DNA from: Isoptericola halotolerans
GTDB taxonomy: Bacteria; Actinomycetota; Actinomycetes; Actinomycetales; Cellulomonadaceae
Direction of reading: 5' to 3'
NCBI RefSeq assembly: GCF_003003075.1
Contig: NZ_PVTX01000002.1
Location: 248,001-312,000, forward strand
Length of the DNA: 64,000 nucleotides
Position numbers and translations under genes: made by a program
Part shown: positions 1-9,390 of the stretch, piece by piece
Numbering within the stretch: position 1 is the first letter of the stretch
Layout: each line of letters opens with the position of its first letter
Notes under the pieces: generated by a model
Seen by the model: the letters and a program-made list of their open reading frames with translations, nothing else
What the model was told of the DNA's origin: nothing
The model's database searches: none

Positions 1-1120
1 AGAACGCCCGCAGGTCGGCGACGACGTCGTCCGGCACCTCGAGCGCTGCGAAGTGGCCCCCGCGCGGGAGCTCCGACCAGTGCTCGATGCGGGCGTTGTC
101 CCGCTCGGCGAGGCTGCGGATCGTCTGGAAGTCGTCGGCGAACACGGCCACCCCGATCCGGCCGGTGCTGACCACGGGCTCCGCCTGGGCGCGCTGCTCG
201 GCGTGGTACTGGCGCACCGCCGTCGCGTAGGTGTTGGTCAACCAGTAGAGCGTCGCCTGGGCCAGCACCTGCTCGGGCCGCACGAGCGACGTGCCGTTGC
301 CGAAGCTCTCGAAGAGCTCGTGGTAGGCCAGCACCGCGACCGGCGAGTCCGCGAGACCCGCGGCGACCGTCTGCGGCCGCGACGCGTTCATGGTGTTGTA
401 GGCGCCCACCGACCGGAACCACTGCATGTGCTCCAGCGCCGCGTACTCCCGCGGGCCGAAGGAGTCCATCTCGCCCTCGGCCCCGGACGGGAACGAGAAG
501 AGCTGGAGCACGTGCGCCCCGAGGAACCCCTCCGGGTCGACGACGGCGAGCTCCCGGCCGACGAGCGCGCCGTTGTCGCTGCCGTGCACCCCGTACGCGT
601 CGTAGCCGAGCGCGCGCATGAGGGTGTCGTACGCCCGCGCGACCTGCGCCGTCGTCCAGCTCTCGCCGACCAGGGGCGTCGAGAAGCCGAACCCGGGCAC
701 GGACGGGATCACCAGGTGGAAGGCGTCCTCGGCCCGGCCGCCGTGGGCGACCGGGTCGACCAGCGGGTCGATCATGTCGAGGAAGTCGAGCACGGAGCCC
801 GGGTAGGTGTGGGCGAGCAGCAGCGGCGTCGCGTCCGCGTGCTCGGAACGGACGTGCAGGAAGTGGATCGGCTGGCCGTCGATCTCCGTGCGGAAGCCCG
901 GGTAGGCCGCCAGGAGGGCCTCGACGGCGCGCCAGTCGAAGTCCTTCCACCGCTCGACCATGTCGCGCAGGTAGGACTCCGGCGTGCCGTACTCCCACGA
1001 GTCGCCGGGGGCGGCGGGGGCGAAGCGGGTGCGCTCGAGGCGCTCGTGCAGGTCGTCCAGGTCCGCCTGCGGGACCTCGACGGCGAAGGGGCGGATCGTG
1101 AGCTCGGTGGTGGTGTCCAT
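1..1120 (-). CDS. Epoxide hydrolase family alpha/beta hydrolase (3' end outside window)
   Basis: Starts at the ATG at 1120, behind a GGGAG-type ribosome binding site, and runs off the left edge without a stop. About 373 residues are visible, so little of the C-terminus is missing. The first ~110 residues match the N-terminal lid domain of microsomal-type epoxide hydrolases (IRPFAVEVPQADLDDLHERL). The nucleophile elbow reads HGSDNGALVG near residue 180, in which the Asp would form the ester intermediate. A late HF motif in GGHFAALE supplies the likely catalytic His. Family enzymes hydrolyse epoxides to diols in the cytoplasm; the substrate here is unknown. The WYL-type regulator at 1242 is divergent and may control it. 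Confidence 0.85.
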   Translation of the reverse strand, partial: MDTTTELTIRPFAVEVPQADLDDLHERLERTRFAPAAPGDSWEYGTPESYLRDMVERWKDFDWRAVEALLAAYPGFRTEIDGQPIHFLHVRSEHADATPLLLAHTYPGSVLDFLDMIDPLVDPVAHGGRAEDAFHLVIPSVPGFGFSTPLVGESWTTAQVARAYDTLMRALGYDAYGVHGSDNGALVGRELAVVDPEGFLGAHVLQLFSFPSGAEGEMDSFGPREYAALEHMQWFRSVGAYNTMNASRPQTVAAGLADSPVAVLAYHELFESFGNGTSLVRPEQVLAQATLYWLTNTYATAVRQYHAEQRAQAEPVVSTGRIGVAVFADDFQTIRSLAERDNARIEHWSELPRGGHFAALEVPDDVVADLRAF

Positions 1121-1241
1121 GGCGACTCTCCCGGTGTCGGCGCGGGGCTCGTGCCCTGCTGCTGTCTCCGACGCTAGAAGGGATTCAGGAACGTTTCGCT
1201 CCGGTATTCTGCACCGGTCGCGATGATCTCGGAGGAACCTC

Positions 1242-2198
1242 ATGACGGCCACCTCGGCCCGCCTGCTCGCGCTGCTCGGCCTGCTCCAGTCCCGCCCGGA
1301 CTGGAGCGGCGCCGAGCTCGCCGCACGCCTCGGTGTCACCGACCGCACCGTCCGCCACGACGTCGCCCGGCTGCGCGAGCTCGGCTACCCCGTGGACTCG
1401 GTACGCGGCCCCGGCGGCCGGTACCGGCTCGGCGCCGGCGCGCGCCTGCCCCCGCTCCTGCTGGACGACGCCGAGGCCGTCGCCGTCGCCGTCGGCCTCC
1501 GCTCCGCGACAGGGACCGCCGGGTTCGAGGAGTCCGGCCAGTCCGCCCTGACGAAGCTGGAGCAGGTCATGCCGGACCGCCTGCGACGCCGGCTCGCCGC
1601 CCTGCGCTCGGCCAGCACGGCCGGCCCCGCCAACACCGACTCCGACGTCGAGGACCCGCCGGTCGATCCCGACACCCTGACCGCCGTCGCCGACGCGATC
1701 CGCGACCACCGAGGGCTGCGGGCCTTCTACCAGGGCGAGCCCGTCGAGCTCGAGCCGTACCACCTCGTCGCGTGGCAGCGGCGGTGGTTCCTGGTGGCCC
1801 GCGCCGCCACCGGCGACGGCTGGGCTCCGTACCGCGTCGACTGGCTCCGGCTGCGCACCCCCGGCGGGCGCAGGTTCACCCCGGCACCGTTCCCGGGCGA
1901 CCTCACCGAGTTCGTGGTCCGCGAGGTCGCCCGGACCGGGTGGGCCGTGCACGCCCGCATCGTCGTGGACGCCACGGCGGAGCAGGTGCTGGCCCGCATC
2001 AACCCCGCGGTCGGCACCGTCGAGGCGCTGCCGGACGGGCGGTCCGTGCTGGTGACCGGCGGCGACAGCGTCGAGACCGTCGCCGTGTGGAGCGGCATGC
2101 TCGGGTTCGACTTCCACGTCACCGAACCGCCGGAGCTGGTCGAGCACGTGCGCGTCCTGGCCCGCCGCTACGCCCGGGCCGCTCCCGGCACCGGCTGA
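1242..2198 (+). CDS. WYL-domain helix-turn-helix transcriptional regulator (YafY type)
   Basis: A 318-residue DNA-binding regulator. Residues 1-60 form a winged HTH (ELAARLGVTDRTVRHDVARL). Residues ~150-205 are a WYL ligand-sensing domain, with the signature region read as RRWFLVA. The C-terminal ~75 residues fit the WCX extension. The chosen ATG follows GGAGG with good spacing; an ATG 19 bases upstream is in another frame. It is divergent from the epoxide hydrolase gene across 121 bp, the usual arrangement for a local regulator. The last 31 bases overlap the converging EamA gene tail to tail. The ligand cannot be told from the sequence. Confidence 0.88.
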   Translation: MTATSARLLALLGLLQSRPDWSGAELAARLGVTDRTVRHDVARLRELGYPVDSVRGPGGRYRLGAGARLPPLLLDDAEAVAVAVGLRSATGTAGFEESGQSALTKLEQVMPDRLRRRLAALRSASTAGPANTDSDVEDPPVDPDTLTAVADAIRDHRGLRAFYQGEPVELEPYHLVAWQRRWFLVARAATGDGWAPYRVDWLRLRTPGGRRFTPAPFPGDLTEFVVREVARTGWAVHARIVVDATAEQVLARINPAVGTVEALPDGRSVLVTGGDSVETVAVWSGMLGFDFHVTEPPELVEHVRVLARRYARAAPGTG

Positions 2199-3070
2199 CG
2201 AGGCCGGTCCCGGCGGGCCACGAGCCAGACGGCGGCCGCGCACACGAGCGCCCCCGGGACGGCGAGCAGCCCGGGGACCTGACCGAGCTGCAGCCCCGCC
2301 CAGGCCGCGGTGACCGGCGGCGTGAGGTAGAGCAGGGTGCTCGCGGCCTGCGGCCCGCTCCGCCGCAGCACCACGAGGTAGCACCCGTACCCGCCCACGG
2401 TGGCGAGGAGCACCAGCCACACCACGGCCACCCAGAACCCCGGCGCACTCTCGGGCGGTGCCATGCGGCCGGTCACGGCCGCGATGCCGACGAGCGCCGC
2501 TCCCGCCGCGAGGGTGTGCACGGCCAGGTCGCCCAGGAGGTCCCCGCCGTCGGGCGCCCGGCGTTCCAGGACCGTCCCGACGGACATCGACAGCATGCCG
2601 CCGAGCGGGAGCAGGTACGCCCACCACGGCGCGGTCCCCTGTCCCAGGTCGCCGAGGACGACGAGCAGCACGCCCATCAGCCCGAGGGCGAGCCCGACGC
2701 GCTGGCCCGACGTCGTGCGCTCGCCCCAGGCCGCGTGGGCGAGGACCGCCACGACCAGCGGCTGCAGCGCGGCCACGAGCGCCGCCGTCCCGGCGTCGAC
2801 ACCGAGGGCGACGCCTCCGACGATGCCGCTCAGGTAACCGGCCTGGGTGAGCAGGCCGACGACGACGGCGTGGCGCGCGCGCCGGTGGGTCACGCGGCGC
2901 CGGCGCGCGGACAGCACGGCGAGGACCGCGACGGCCAGCACGCCCGCGAACAGGTAGCGCCAGGCGAGCAGCGTCAGCGACGACGCGTCACGGGTGCCCA
3001 GGTCCGCCCCGATGAAGCCGGAGCTCCAGAACACGACCAGTCCGACGGCTGCCACGGTGTCTCGTCCCAT
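2168..3070 (-). CDS. EamA/DMT-family transporter
   Basis: A 300-residue integral membrane protein with about ten hydrophobic segments in two EamA repeats; the first begins AAVGLVVFWSSGFIGADLG. Members export amino acids, nucleobases or toxic metabolites. I start it at 3070 (MGRDTVAAVG) because this Met directly precedes the first membrane helix; the longer frame would run through the neighbouring promoter and TetR gene. It is divergent from the TetR regulator at 3132 across only 61 bp, which suggests the regulator represses this efflux pump. The substrate is unknown. Confidence 0.85.
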   Translation of the reverse strand: MGRDTVAAVGLVVFWSSGFIGADLGTRDASSLTLLAWRYLFAGVLAVAVLAVLSARRRRVTHRRARHAVVVGLLTQAGYLSGIVGGVALGVDAGTAALVAALQPLVVAVLAHAAWGERTTSGQRVGLALGLMGVLLVVLGDLGQGTAPWWAYLLPLGGMLSMSVGTVLERRAPDGGDLLGDLAVHTLAAGAALVGIAAVTGRMAPPESAPGFWVAVVWLVLLATVGGYGCYLVVLRRSGPQAASTLLYLTPPVTAAWAGLQLGQVPGLLAVPGALVCAAAVWLVARRDRPRQPVPGAARA

Positions 3071-3080
3071 GCCAGCGACA

Positions 3081-3102
3081 TAACCACACCGGTCTGTATA
3101 CT
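3081..3102. promoter_or_regulatory. Candidate TetR operator overlapping a -10 element
   Basis: The divergent EamA/TetR gap holds the near-palindrome CACACCGGTCTG (3085-3096, one mismatch). Extended to 20 bp (3081-3100), seven of ten half-site pairs agree. It overlaps TATACT at 3097-3102, a good -10 for the TetR gene. A repressor bound here would block both promoters. No convincing -35 was seen. Confidence 0.5.
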
Positions 3103-3131
3103 CGCAGTACCCTCTTCTCCGGGAGCGCACC

Positions 3132-3743
3132 ATGACGACCACGACCGAGACCCCCGTCCCCGTCTTCGCCGAGCCCGAGCTCACCCCGGCCGGCCACAGC
3201 CTGCTCGACGCGGCCAGCGAGCTCTTCTACGCCCGCGGCATCCGCGCCGTCGGCGTCGACCTCGTCGCCCTCGAGGCCGGCACGACGAAGAAGACGCTCT
3301 ACGACCGGTTCGGCTCCAAGGACCGGCTCGTCGCGCAGTACCTCACCCGCCGCGGCGCGCGCTGGCAGCACCACGTCCTGGAGCACCTCGCGGCGCAGCC
3401 CGACCCCCGACGGCGCGTGCTCACCGTCTTCGACGCCCTCGAGGAGTGGCACGCCGGACAGGACCGCGGGTGCGCCTTCGTCAACGCCTACGCCGAGGTG
3501 GGCGCCGGCGACCAGGCGACCCGCGACGTCGTCCGCCAGGAGAAGGACTGGATGCGCCGACTCTTCGTCGCCCTCGCCGCCGGCGCGGGCCTGCCCTCGC
3601 CCGAGACGTCCGGAGCGTCCGTGCACCTGCTGTACGAGGGCGCGCTGGTGCTCTCGACGGCCGGCGGCCACCCGTCCGCGCTGACCGAGGCCCGCGCCAC
3701 CGCGGAGGCGCTGCTCGCGCCGTCGGCACCGACCGCCGAATGA
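3132..3743 (+). CDS. TetR/AcrR-family transcriptional regulator
   Basis: A 203-residue regulator with a TetR HTH at about residues 17-63 (FYARGIRAVGVDLVALEAG, then TTKKTLYDRFGSKDRLVAQYL-like helix 3). The C-terminal half is the all-helical ligand-binding and dimerisation region. The ATG has a GGGAG ribosome binding site. It is divergent from the EamA transporter, with a near-palindromic operator candidate between them, so it probably represses both the transporter and itself until an effector binds. The effector is unknown. Confidence 0.88.
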   Translation: MTTTTETPVPVFAEPELTPAGHSLLDAASELFYARGIRAVGVDLVALEAGTTKKTLYDRFGSKDRLVAQYLTRRGARWQHHVLEHLAAQPDPRRRVLTVFDALEEWHAGQDRGCAFVNAYAEVGAGDQATRDVVRQEKDWMRRLFVALAAGAGLPSPETSGASVHLLYEGALVLSTAGGHPSALTEARATAEALLAPSAPTAE

Positions 3744-3772
3744 GGTTGCGGGGGCTGGGAGAATGAGACGTC

Positions 3773-6700
3773 GTGAGCACTGAGCCATCCCCCGCCCCGC
3801 AGCCCGCCGACGACGGCGGCGCTCGTGGCGACCGCGCGGACCGGCGCGGCGGCCAGCAGGCCGGGCAGCGCACCGGCCAGGACGGCGCCCGACGGCGGCG
3901 CGGCCGCGGGGCGCGGACGTCCGGCGCGTCGCGGACCGGCGGCCACCGGGACCGTGGCGGGCGGAACGGCCGCGGACCGGCGCGGGTGAGCCGCGACCAG
4001 CTCGACCGGGCAGCGGCCGCGCGAGCCGCCGTCGTCGTCCCCGAGATCACGTACCCCGAGCAGCTACCCGTCTCCGCCCGGCGCGAGGACATCGCCGCCG
4101 CCATCGAGAAGCACCAGGTCGTGGTGGTCGCGGGCGAGACCGGCTCCGGCAAGACGACCCAGCTGCCCAAGATCCTCCTCGAGCTCGGCCGTGGCCGGGC
4201 CGGCCAGATCGGGCACACCCAGCCGCGACGCATCGCGGCGCGGTCGGTCGCCGAGCGGGTCAACGAGGAGATCAACGGAGCTCGGCCCCAGCCTCTCGGC
4301 GGCGTCGTCGGCTACCAGGTGCGGTTCACCGACACCTCCAGCGCGGACACCCTCGTCAAGGTCATGACCGACGGCATCCTGCTCGCGCAGATCCAGCGCG
4401 ACCCGGAGCTGCTCGCCTACGACACGATCATCATCGACGAGGCGCACGAGCGGTCCCTCAACATCGACTTCCTGCTCGGGTACCTGTCCCGGCTGCTGCC
4501 GCGCCGCCCCGACCTCAAGCTGATCATCACCTCCGCGACGATCGACTCGGAGCGGTTCGCGGCGCACTTCTCCCCGGCGTCGCTGGCGCGCGGCGGCGGG
4601 GCGCCCGACGCCGTCGTCGACGTCCTGCCGGACCACGCCCCGGTCATCGAGGTCACCGGGCGCACCTACCCCGTCGAGATCCGCTACCGGCCGCTCTCCC
4701 CCGACACGGACCCGGACAAGCCCCAGAAGAAGAAGGGCGAGGAGAAGGACCTCGTCACCGGCATCGTCGAGGCGTGCGACGAGCTCATGCGCGAGGGCCC
4801 CGGCGACATCCTCGTGTTCCTCTCCGGCGAGCGGGAGATCCACGACGCCGCCGACGCCCTCGAGGGCCACCTCAAGGAGCGCGCCCGCGACCCGAAGCAC
4901 CCGCAGCACGTCGAGATCCTGCCCCTGTACTCGCGGCTGTCCGCCGCCGAGCAGCACCGCGTGTTCCAGCAGCACTCCTCGCGGCGCATCGTGCTGTCCA
5001 CGAACGTCGCCGAGACCTCGCTGACCGTGCCCGGCATCCACTACGTCGTCGACCCCGGCACCGCGCGCATCTCGCGCTACTCCAAGGCCACCAAGGTGCA
5101 GCGCCTGCCCATCGAGCCGATCTCGCAGGCCTCGGCGAACCAGCGCTCCGGCCGCTCCGGCCGCGTCGCCGACGGCGTCGCGATCCGGCTCTACGCGCAG
5201 GACGACCTCGAGAGCAGGCCGGAGTTCACCGAGCCCGAGATCCTGCGCACCTCGCTCGCGTCGGTGCTGCTGCAGATGATCTCCGTGGGCGTCGTCACCA
5301 CGCCCGACGACGTCGCGAAGTTCCCGTTCGTCGAGCCCCCGGACACCCGCGCCGTGCGCGACGGCGTCCAGCTCCTCACCGAGCTCGGCGCGCTCTCGGT
5401 GCAGGAGCGCGACGGCAGCGGGACGAGGGAAGCGCGGCTGACCGACGTCGGACGCACCCTCGCGCAGCTCCCCATGGACCCGCGCCTGGCCCGCATGATC
5501 ATCGAGGGCGCCAAGCACGGCGTCGCCCGCGAGGTCGCGATCATCGCCGCCGCGCTGTCCATCCAGGACCCGCGCGAGCGCCCGGCGGAGTCCCGCGCGC
5601 AGGCCGACCAGCTGCACGCCCGGTTCACCGACCCGACGTCGGACTTCCTCACCTACCTCAACCTGTGGGAGTACCTGCGCTCGCAGCAGCACGCGATGGG
5701 GTCCTCCGCGTTCCGGCGCACGTGCCGGGCCGAGTACATCAACTTCCTGCGCGTACGCGAGTGGCAGGACGTCGTCGCACAGCTCCGGCAGATGTCCGGC
5801 CCGCTGGGCATCGACCTGTCCCGCCCGGCACGGGCGGCGCAGCCCGCCGACCCCGAGAACGCGGACGACTGGCGGCACGTCTGGGACGGCGACACCGTCC
5901 ACCGGTCACTGCTCGCCGGGCTGCTCTCCCAGGTGGGCATGCAGGAGACCAGCGACGTCAAGGCGTCCTCCGTGGCGCACCTGCGCGGCGAGGCCCGCGC
6001 CCGGGCGCTGCGGCAGGCCGCCAAGCGCGCCCGCAACGAGTACCTCGGGGCGCGCGGCGCGCGGTTCGCCATCTTCCCCGGCTCGCCGCTGAGCAAGAAG
6101 CCACCCGCCTGGATCATGGCGGGCGAGCTCGTGGAGACCTCCCGGCTGTGGGCCCGCGACGTCGCCCGCATCCAGCCCGAGTGGGCCGAGGAGCTCGCCG
6201 GCGACCTCGCCAAGCGCACCTACGCCGACCCGCACTGGTCCAGCAAGCAGGGCGCCGCCATGGCCACCGAGAAGGTGCTGCTCTACGGCGTGCCGATCGT
6301 CGCCGACCGGCCCGTCCTGTTCGCGAAGGTCGACCCTGAGGCCGCCCGGGAGATGTTCGTCCGGCACGCCCTCGTGGAGGGGAAGTGGACCACCCACCAC
6401 CGGTTCTTCGCCGAGAACCGCCGCCTGCTCGCCGAGGCCGAGGAGCTCGAGGCCCGCTCCCGCCAGCGCGGTCTCGTCGCCAGCGAGGACGACCTCTTCG
6501 CGTTCTACGACGAGCGCGTGCCGGCGTCCGTGGTCAGCGCCCGGCACTTCGACACCTGGTGGAACAAGGCCCGGCGCGACGACCCCGACCTGCTGACCTT
6601 CACGCTCGACCAGCTCGTCGACGCCGCCGCCGTGGACACCACCGAGTTCCCCGAGACGTGGACGCAGGGCGACGTCACCCTGCCGCTCACCTACCAGTTC

Positions 6701-8437
6701 CAACCCGGCACGGACGCCGACGGCGTCACCGTCCACGTCCCGCTGTCGATCCTCAACCGGGTCGCGCCCGAGGGCTTCGACTGGATGGTCCCCGGGCTGC
6801 TCGACGAGCTCTGCGTCGCCACCATCCGCTCGCTGCCCAAGGCCGTGCGGCGCGAGCTGGTCCCTGCGCCCGACGTCGGGGCCGCCGTCGCGCACTGGCT
6901 GCGGGAGAACACGCCCGCGTGGGAGGACATGACGCGGGCCGGTGACATGGCGTCGCCGTTCCACGTCGAGTTCTCGCGCGCCGTGCGCGAGCTGCGCGAC
7001 GTCGTCATCCCCGACGACGTCTGGGACGCCGAGCGCGTCGAGCGGCTCCCGGGCCACCTGCGCATGACCTTCCGGGTCGAGGACGCCGCCGGTGCCGGCG
7101 CATCGGGAGCCGGGCGCAAGGGCGGGAAGGCTCGGGGGAAGCTCTCGAAGCCCGTGACGCCCGTGCCGCTCGACGAGTCGAAGGACCTGCTCTCGCTGCA
7201 GAAGCGGTTGGCCCCGCAGGCGGAAGCTGCGGTGCGGGCGGCCGTGAAGGGGGCTGTCGGGGTCGCGCTCGAGGAGGCGGCGCGGGCTGCTTCTGGGTCG
7301 GGATCGGGGCCGTCGGGCGCGGATGCTGGTGCGCCGCCTCGCTCACGGGCCCCAGGGGGCCCTCCGCTACGGCTTGACGGCGGCGCACCAACCTCCGTGC
7401 CCGACGGCGGTACGTCCGGTGCCGCTGGCCCGTCCAGCACCACTCGGGGTTCGTCGGGCGTCTCGGGCGCTGTGGTGGCGGAGGAGACCGGGCTGTCGAC
7501 GTGGCCTGCGTCGTTGGTCGACGGGGGGCTGCCTCGGGTGGTGTCGACCGACCTCGGGGGCGGGGTCGTGGTGCAGGGGTATCCGGCGCTGGTCGAGGAG
7601 CGGGGTGCGCAGCGCGATGGGCGGACCGGCACCTCGGTGGCGCTGCGGGTGCTGGCCGACGCCGCTGCGCAGGACGCGGCGCACGAGCGCGGGGTGCGGC
7701 GGCTGCTGCTGTCGGAGGCGGCGCTGGCGACCGCGCGCATCACCTCGCGGTGGACGTCGAAGCAGTCGCTGACGCTCGCCGCGGCGCCGTACCGCAACAC
7801 CGAGGCGCTCGTCGCCGACCTCCAGCTGGCCGCGGTCATCGCGCTGACCAGCCCGGACGGGGACAAGGCACCTGGCACGCCGACCGGCGGACCGGTCGCT
7901 GTACAGATCAGGGACGCCGAGTCGTACAAGGAGGCGGTGGCGTTGCTGCGGCAGCACCTGGAGGACGAGGTGCACCGGATCGTGGGCCACGTGGTGGCCG
8001 CGCTCAGCGCATGGCGGACCGTCGAGGGCGAGGTACGGGCGTCGTCGTCCCTCGCGCTGCTCAACACGCTGCAGGACATCCGCGACCACGTGGCCGGGCT
8101 GGTCTTCGACGGGTTCGTCGCCGCGACCCCGCCCCGCCGCGTGCCGCACCTGGTGCGCTACCTGCGGGCGGCGTCGTACCGGCTGGAGAAGGCGCAGTCG
8201 AACCCGCACCGCGACGCCGAGCTCGCCTGGAAGGTGCACGACGTCACCGAGGCGTACGACCGCGCCCGGGCCGCGTACACCGCCGGCGCCGCGGACCCTG
8301 CGCGGGAGGCCGAGCTCGCCGAGGTCCGCTGGCTGCTCGAGGAGCTGCGCGTGTCGCTGTTCGCCCAGCAGCTCGGCACCGACGGCGCCGTGAGCGAGAA
8401 GCGGATCCGCAAGATCCTCAACCCCGGCGGCTGGTGA
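3773..8437 (+). CDS. hrpA: ATP-dependent RNA helicase HrpA (DEAH box)
   Basis: A 1554-residue DEAH-box helicase starting at GTG 3773, 29 bp after the TetR gene. Walker A is GETGSGKTT (121-129), the DEAH box is at 222-225 (IIIDEAHERS), motif III is SAT, and motif VI is QRSGRSGR (457-464). The HA2/ratchet and OB-fold regions follow, then a long DUF3418-type C-terminus typical of HrpA. Residues 1-75 are a basic, Arg/Gly-rich, probably disordered tail. Residues ~1105-1260 are an Ala/Gly/Pro/Ser-rich linker with unusually mixed third-codon bases; the frame stays open through it. The protein is longer than the ~1300 residues of Escherichia coli HrpA, mostly because of these two regions. HrpA enzymes remodel RNA and rescue collided ribosomes. 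Confidence 0.95.
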   Translation: MSTEPSPAPQPADDGGARGDRADRRGGQQAGQRTGQDGARRRRGRGARTSGASRTGGHRDRGGRNGRGPARVSRDQLDRAAAARAAVVVPEITYPEQLPVSARREDIAAAIEKHQVVVVAGETGSGKTTQLPKILLELGRGRAGQIGHTQPRRIAARSVAERVNEEINGARPQPLGGVVGYQVRFTDTSSADTLVKVMTDGILLAQIQRDPELLAYDTIIIDEAHERSLNIDFLLGYLSRLLPRRPDLKLIITSATIDSERFAAHFSPASLARGGGAPDAVVDVLPDHAPVIEVTGRTYPVEIRYRPLSPDTDPDKPQKKKGEEKDLVTGIVEACDELMREGPGDILVFLSGEREIHDAADALEGHLKERARDPKHPQHVEILPLYSRLSAAEQHRVFQQHSSRRIVLSTNVAETSLTVPGIHYVVDPGTARISRYSKATKVQRLPIEPISQASANQRSGRSGRVADGVAIRLYAQDDLESRPEFTEPEILRTSLASVLLQMISVGVVTTPDDVAKFPFVEPPDTRAVRDGVQLLTELGALSVQERDGSGTREARLTDVGRTLAQLPMDPRLARMIIEGAKHGVAREVAIIAAALSIQDPRERPAESRAQADQLHARFTDPTSDFLTYLNLWEYLRSQQHAMGSSAFRRTCRAEYINFLRVREWQDVVAQLRQMSGPLGIDLSRPARAAQPADPENADDWRHVWDGDTVHRSLLAGLLSQVGMQETSDVKASSVAHLRGEARARALRQAAKRARNEYLGARGARFAIFPGSPLSKKPPAWIMAGELVETSRLWARDVARIQPEWAEELAGDLAKRTYADPHWSSKQGAAMATEKVLLYGVPIVADRPVLFAKVDPEAAREMFVRHALVEGKWTTHHRFFAENRRLLAEAEELEARSRQRGLVASEDDLFAFYDERVPASVVSARHFDTWWNKARRDDPDLLTFTLDQLVDAAAVDTTEFPETWTQGDVTLPLTYQFQPGTDADGVTVHVPLSILNRVAPEGFDWMVPGLLDELCVATIRSLPKAVRRELVPAPDVGAAVAHWLRENTPAWEDMTRAGDMASPFHVEFSRAVRELRDVVIPDDVWDAERVERLPGHLRMTFRVEDAAGAGASGAGRKGGKARGKLSKPVTPVPLDESKDLLSLQKRLAPQAEAAVRAAVKGAVGVALEEAARAASGSGSGPSGADAGAPPRSRAPGGPPLRLDGGAPTSVPDGGTSGAAGPSSTTRGSSGVSGAVVAEETGLSTWPASLVDGGLPRVVSTDLGGGVVVQGYPALVEERGAQRDGRTGTSVALRVLADAAAQDAAHERGVRRLLLSEAALATARITSRWTSKQSLTLAAAPYRNTEALVADLQLAAVIALTSPDGDKAPGTPTGGPVAVQIRDAESYKEAVALLRQHLEDEVHRIVGHVVAALSAWRTVEGEVRASSSLALLNTLQDIRDHVAGLVFDGFVAATPPRRVPHLVRYLRAASYRLEKAQSNPHRDAELAWKVHDVTEAYDRARAAYTAGAADPAREAELAEVRWLLEELRVSLFAQQLGTDGAVSEKRIRKILNPGGW

Positions 8438-8440
8438 GCC

Positions 8441-8504
8441 CGTTCGGTACTCCCTGCCTCGTTCGGCAGCTTGAACTGCCGAACGAGGCAGGAAGTGCCG
8501 AACG
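8441..8504. terminator. Long inverted repeat between converging hrpA and lipoprotein genes
   Basis: Left arm 8441-8469 and right arm 8476-8504 pair over 29 positions with one mismatch and one G-T pair; the inner 17 bp (8453-8469 with 8476-8492) are perfect. The loop is CTTGAA. It starts 3 bp after the hrpA stop and ends 5 bp before the stop of the opposing gene, so it can terminate both. There is no T-tract. The word CGTTCGG occurs twice in the left arm, 19 bp apart. Confidence 0.75.
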
Positions 8505-8509
8505 CTGAC

Positions 8510-9271
8510 CTATCCGGCGGGCTCGAGCTCGCGCGGCGGCACGACCGCGGCGTCGCGCACGACCCGGTCGCCCCACGGCGCGTCCAGCTCGACGACGAAC
8601 GGCGTCGCCGGGTTCGAGGGACAGCTCTGGTCGCCGCCCCTGGGCGCGACGACGACGACCAGGTCCACCACGTCGCTCGACTCCGTCAGCTCGACCAGCA
8701 TGACCCTGCCCTCCGCGTCCTCGCCCGAGTTGCAGCTCTGCTCCGTCACGAGCACGGCCACCTGCGTCGACGCCGGGTCCGGCGCGTGGTCCGGATCCAG
8801 GGTCAGCGTCGCGACCCCCTCCCCGACATCACGCCGGAGGGTGCACTCCCCGGACATGCTCAGCCACCACCCAGAGGCCGCGTCCGCCGCGACGTCCCGC
8901 TGCACCGTGAGGATCTCGTGCGTGCGCACGTCCCCGGCACCGCGGACCTGCGGCGCGTCGAGCTCCCGGATCAGCGCGACCCATCGGTCCGACTCCGACA
9001 CCACGAGCCAGTCCGCCGGCTCGATCGCGGGTACCTCCTCGCCCCGGAGCGCGGCCTGTCCGTGCTCGCCGAGCGTCGCGGCCGAGCGGCCACCGTCCAG
9101 CACGGCCGGCGGGACCGGCTCGTCGGCACACCGGTAGTCGGGCACGTCCGCGGGCTCGGGCGTGCCCGTCGCGCCCGGACCCGCGCACCCGGCCACCGCC
9201 AGCGCCGACACGACGGCGACGACGACGGCGGCGGTGGCGGCGAGCCCGCCGGTGTGCGCTCTGCTCCCCAT
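8510..9271 (-). CDS. Predicted lipoprotein of unknown function
   Basis: 253 residues if started at ATG 9271, which places a signal peptide directly at the N-terminus: a short basic stretch, a hydrophobic run AAVVVAVVSALAV, and lipobox AVAGC with the acylated Cys at 29. A longer reading to 9376 would put 35 charged residues before the signal and is rejected. The mature part (~225 residues) is acidic and has several Cys residues (YRCADE, MSGECTLRR, QSCNSGED, DQSCPSNP). I do not recognise a family. It converges on hrpA through a long hairpin and is divergent from the YetF-like gene. Confidence 0.75.
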   Translation of the reverse strand: MGSRAHTGGLAATAAVVVAVVSALAVAGCAGPGATGTPEPADVPDYRCADEPVPPAVLDGGRSAATLGEHGQAALRGEEVPAIEPADWLVVSESDRWVALIRELDAPQVRGAGDVRTHEILTVQRDVAADAASGWWLSMSGECTLRRDVGEGVATLTLDPDHAPDPASTQVAVLVTEQSCNSGEDAEGRVMLVELTESSDVVDLVVVVAPRGGDQSCPSNPATPFVVELDAPWGDRVVRDAAVVPPRELEPAG

Positions 9272-9390
9272 GCTTTGACTGTGTGCCCAGCCGGCGCGAT
9301 CTTGCACGCGCGAGTCCCGCCGTCGGCCCCGTGCCGGTGCCAGGATGAGATCCTCGGGGTGCCCCGCACCCGACACCAGGAGATCCGCCG

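Noticed and set aside
7084-7560. Frameshift in hrpA
   Set aside because: Odd codon use suggested it, but the frame is open throughout and the protein resumes with family-like sequence on the far side.
8510-9376. Longer start of the lipoprotein at 9376
   Set aside because: It would bury the signal peptide behind 35 charged residues; ATG 9271 puts it at the N-terminus.
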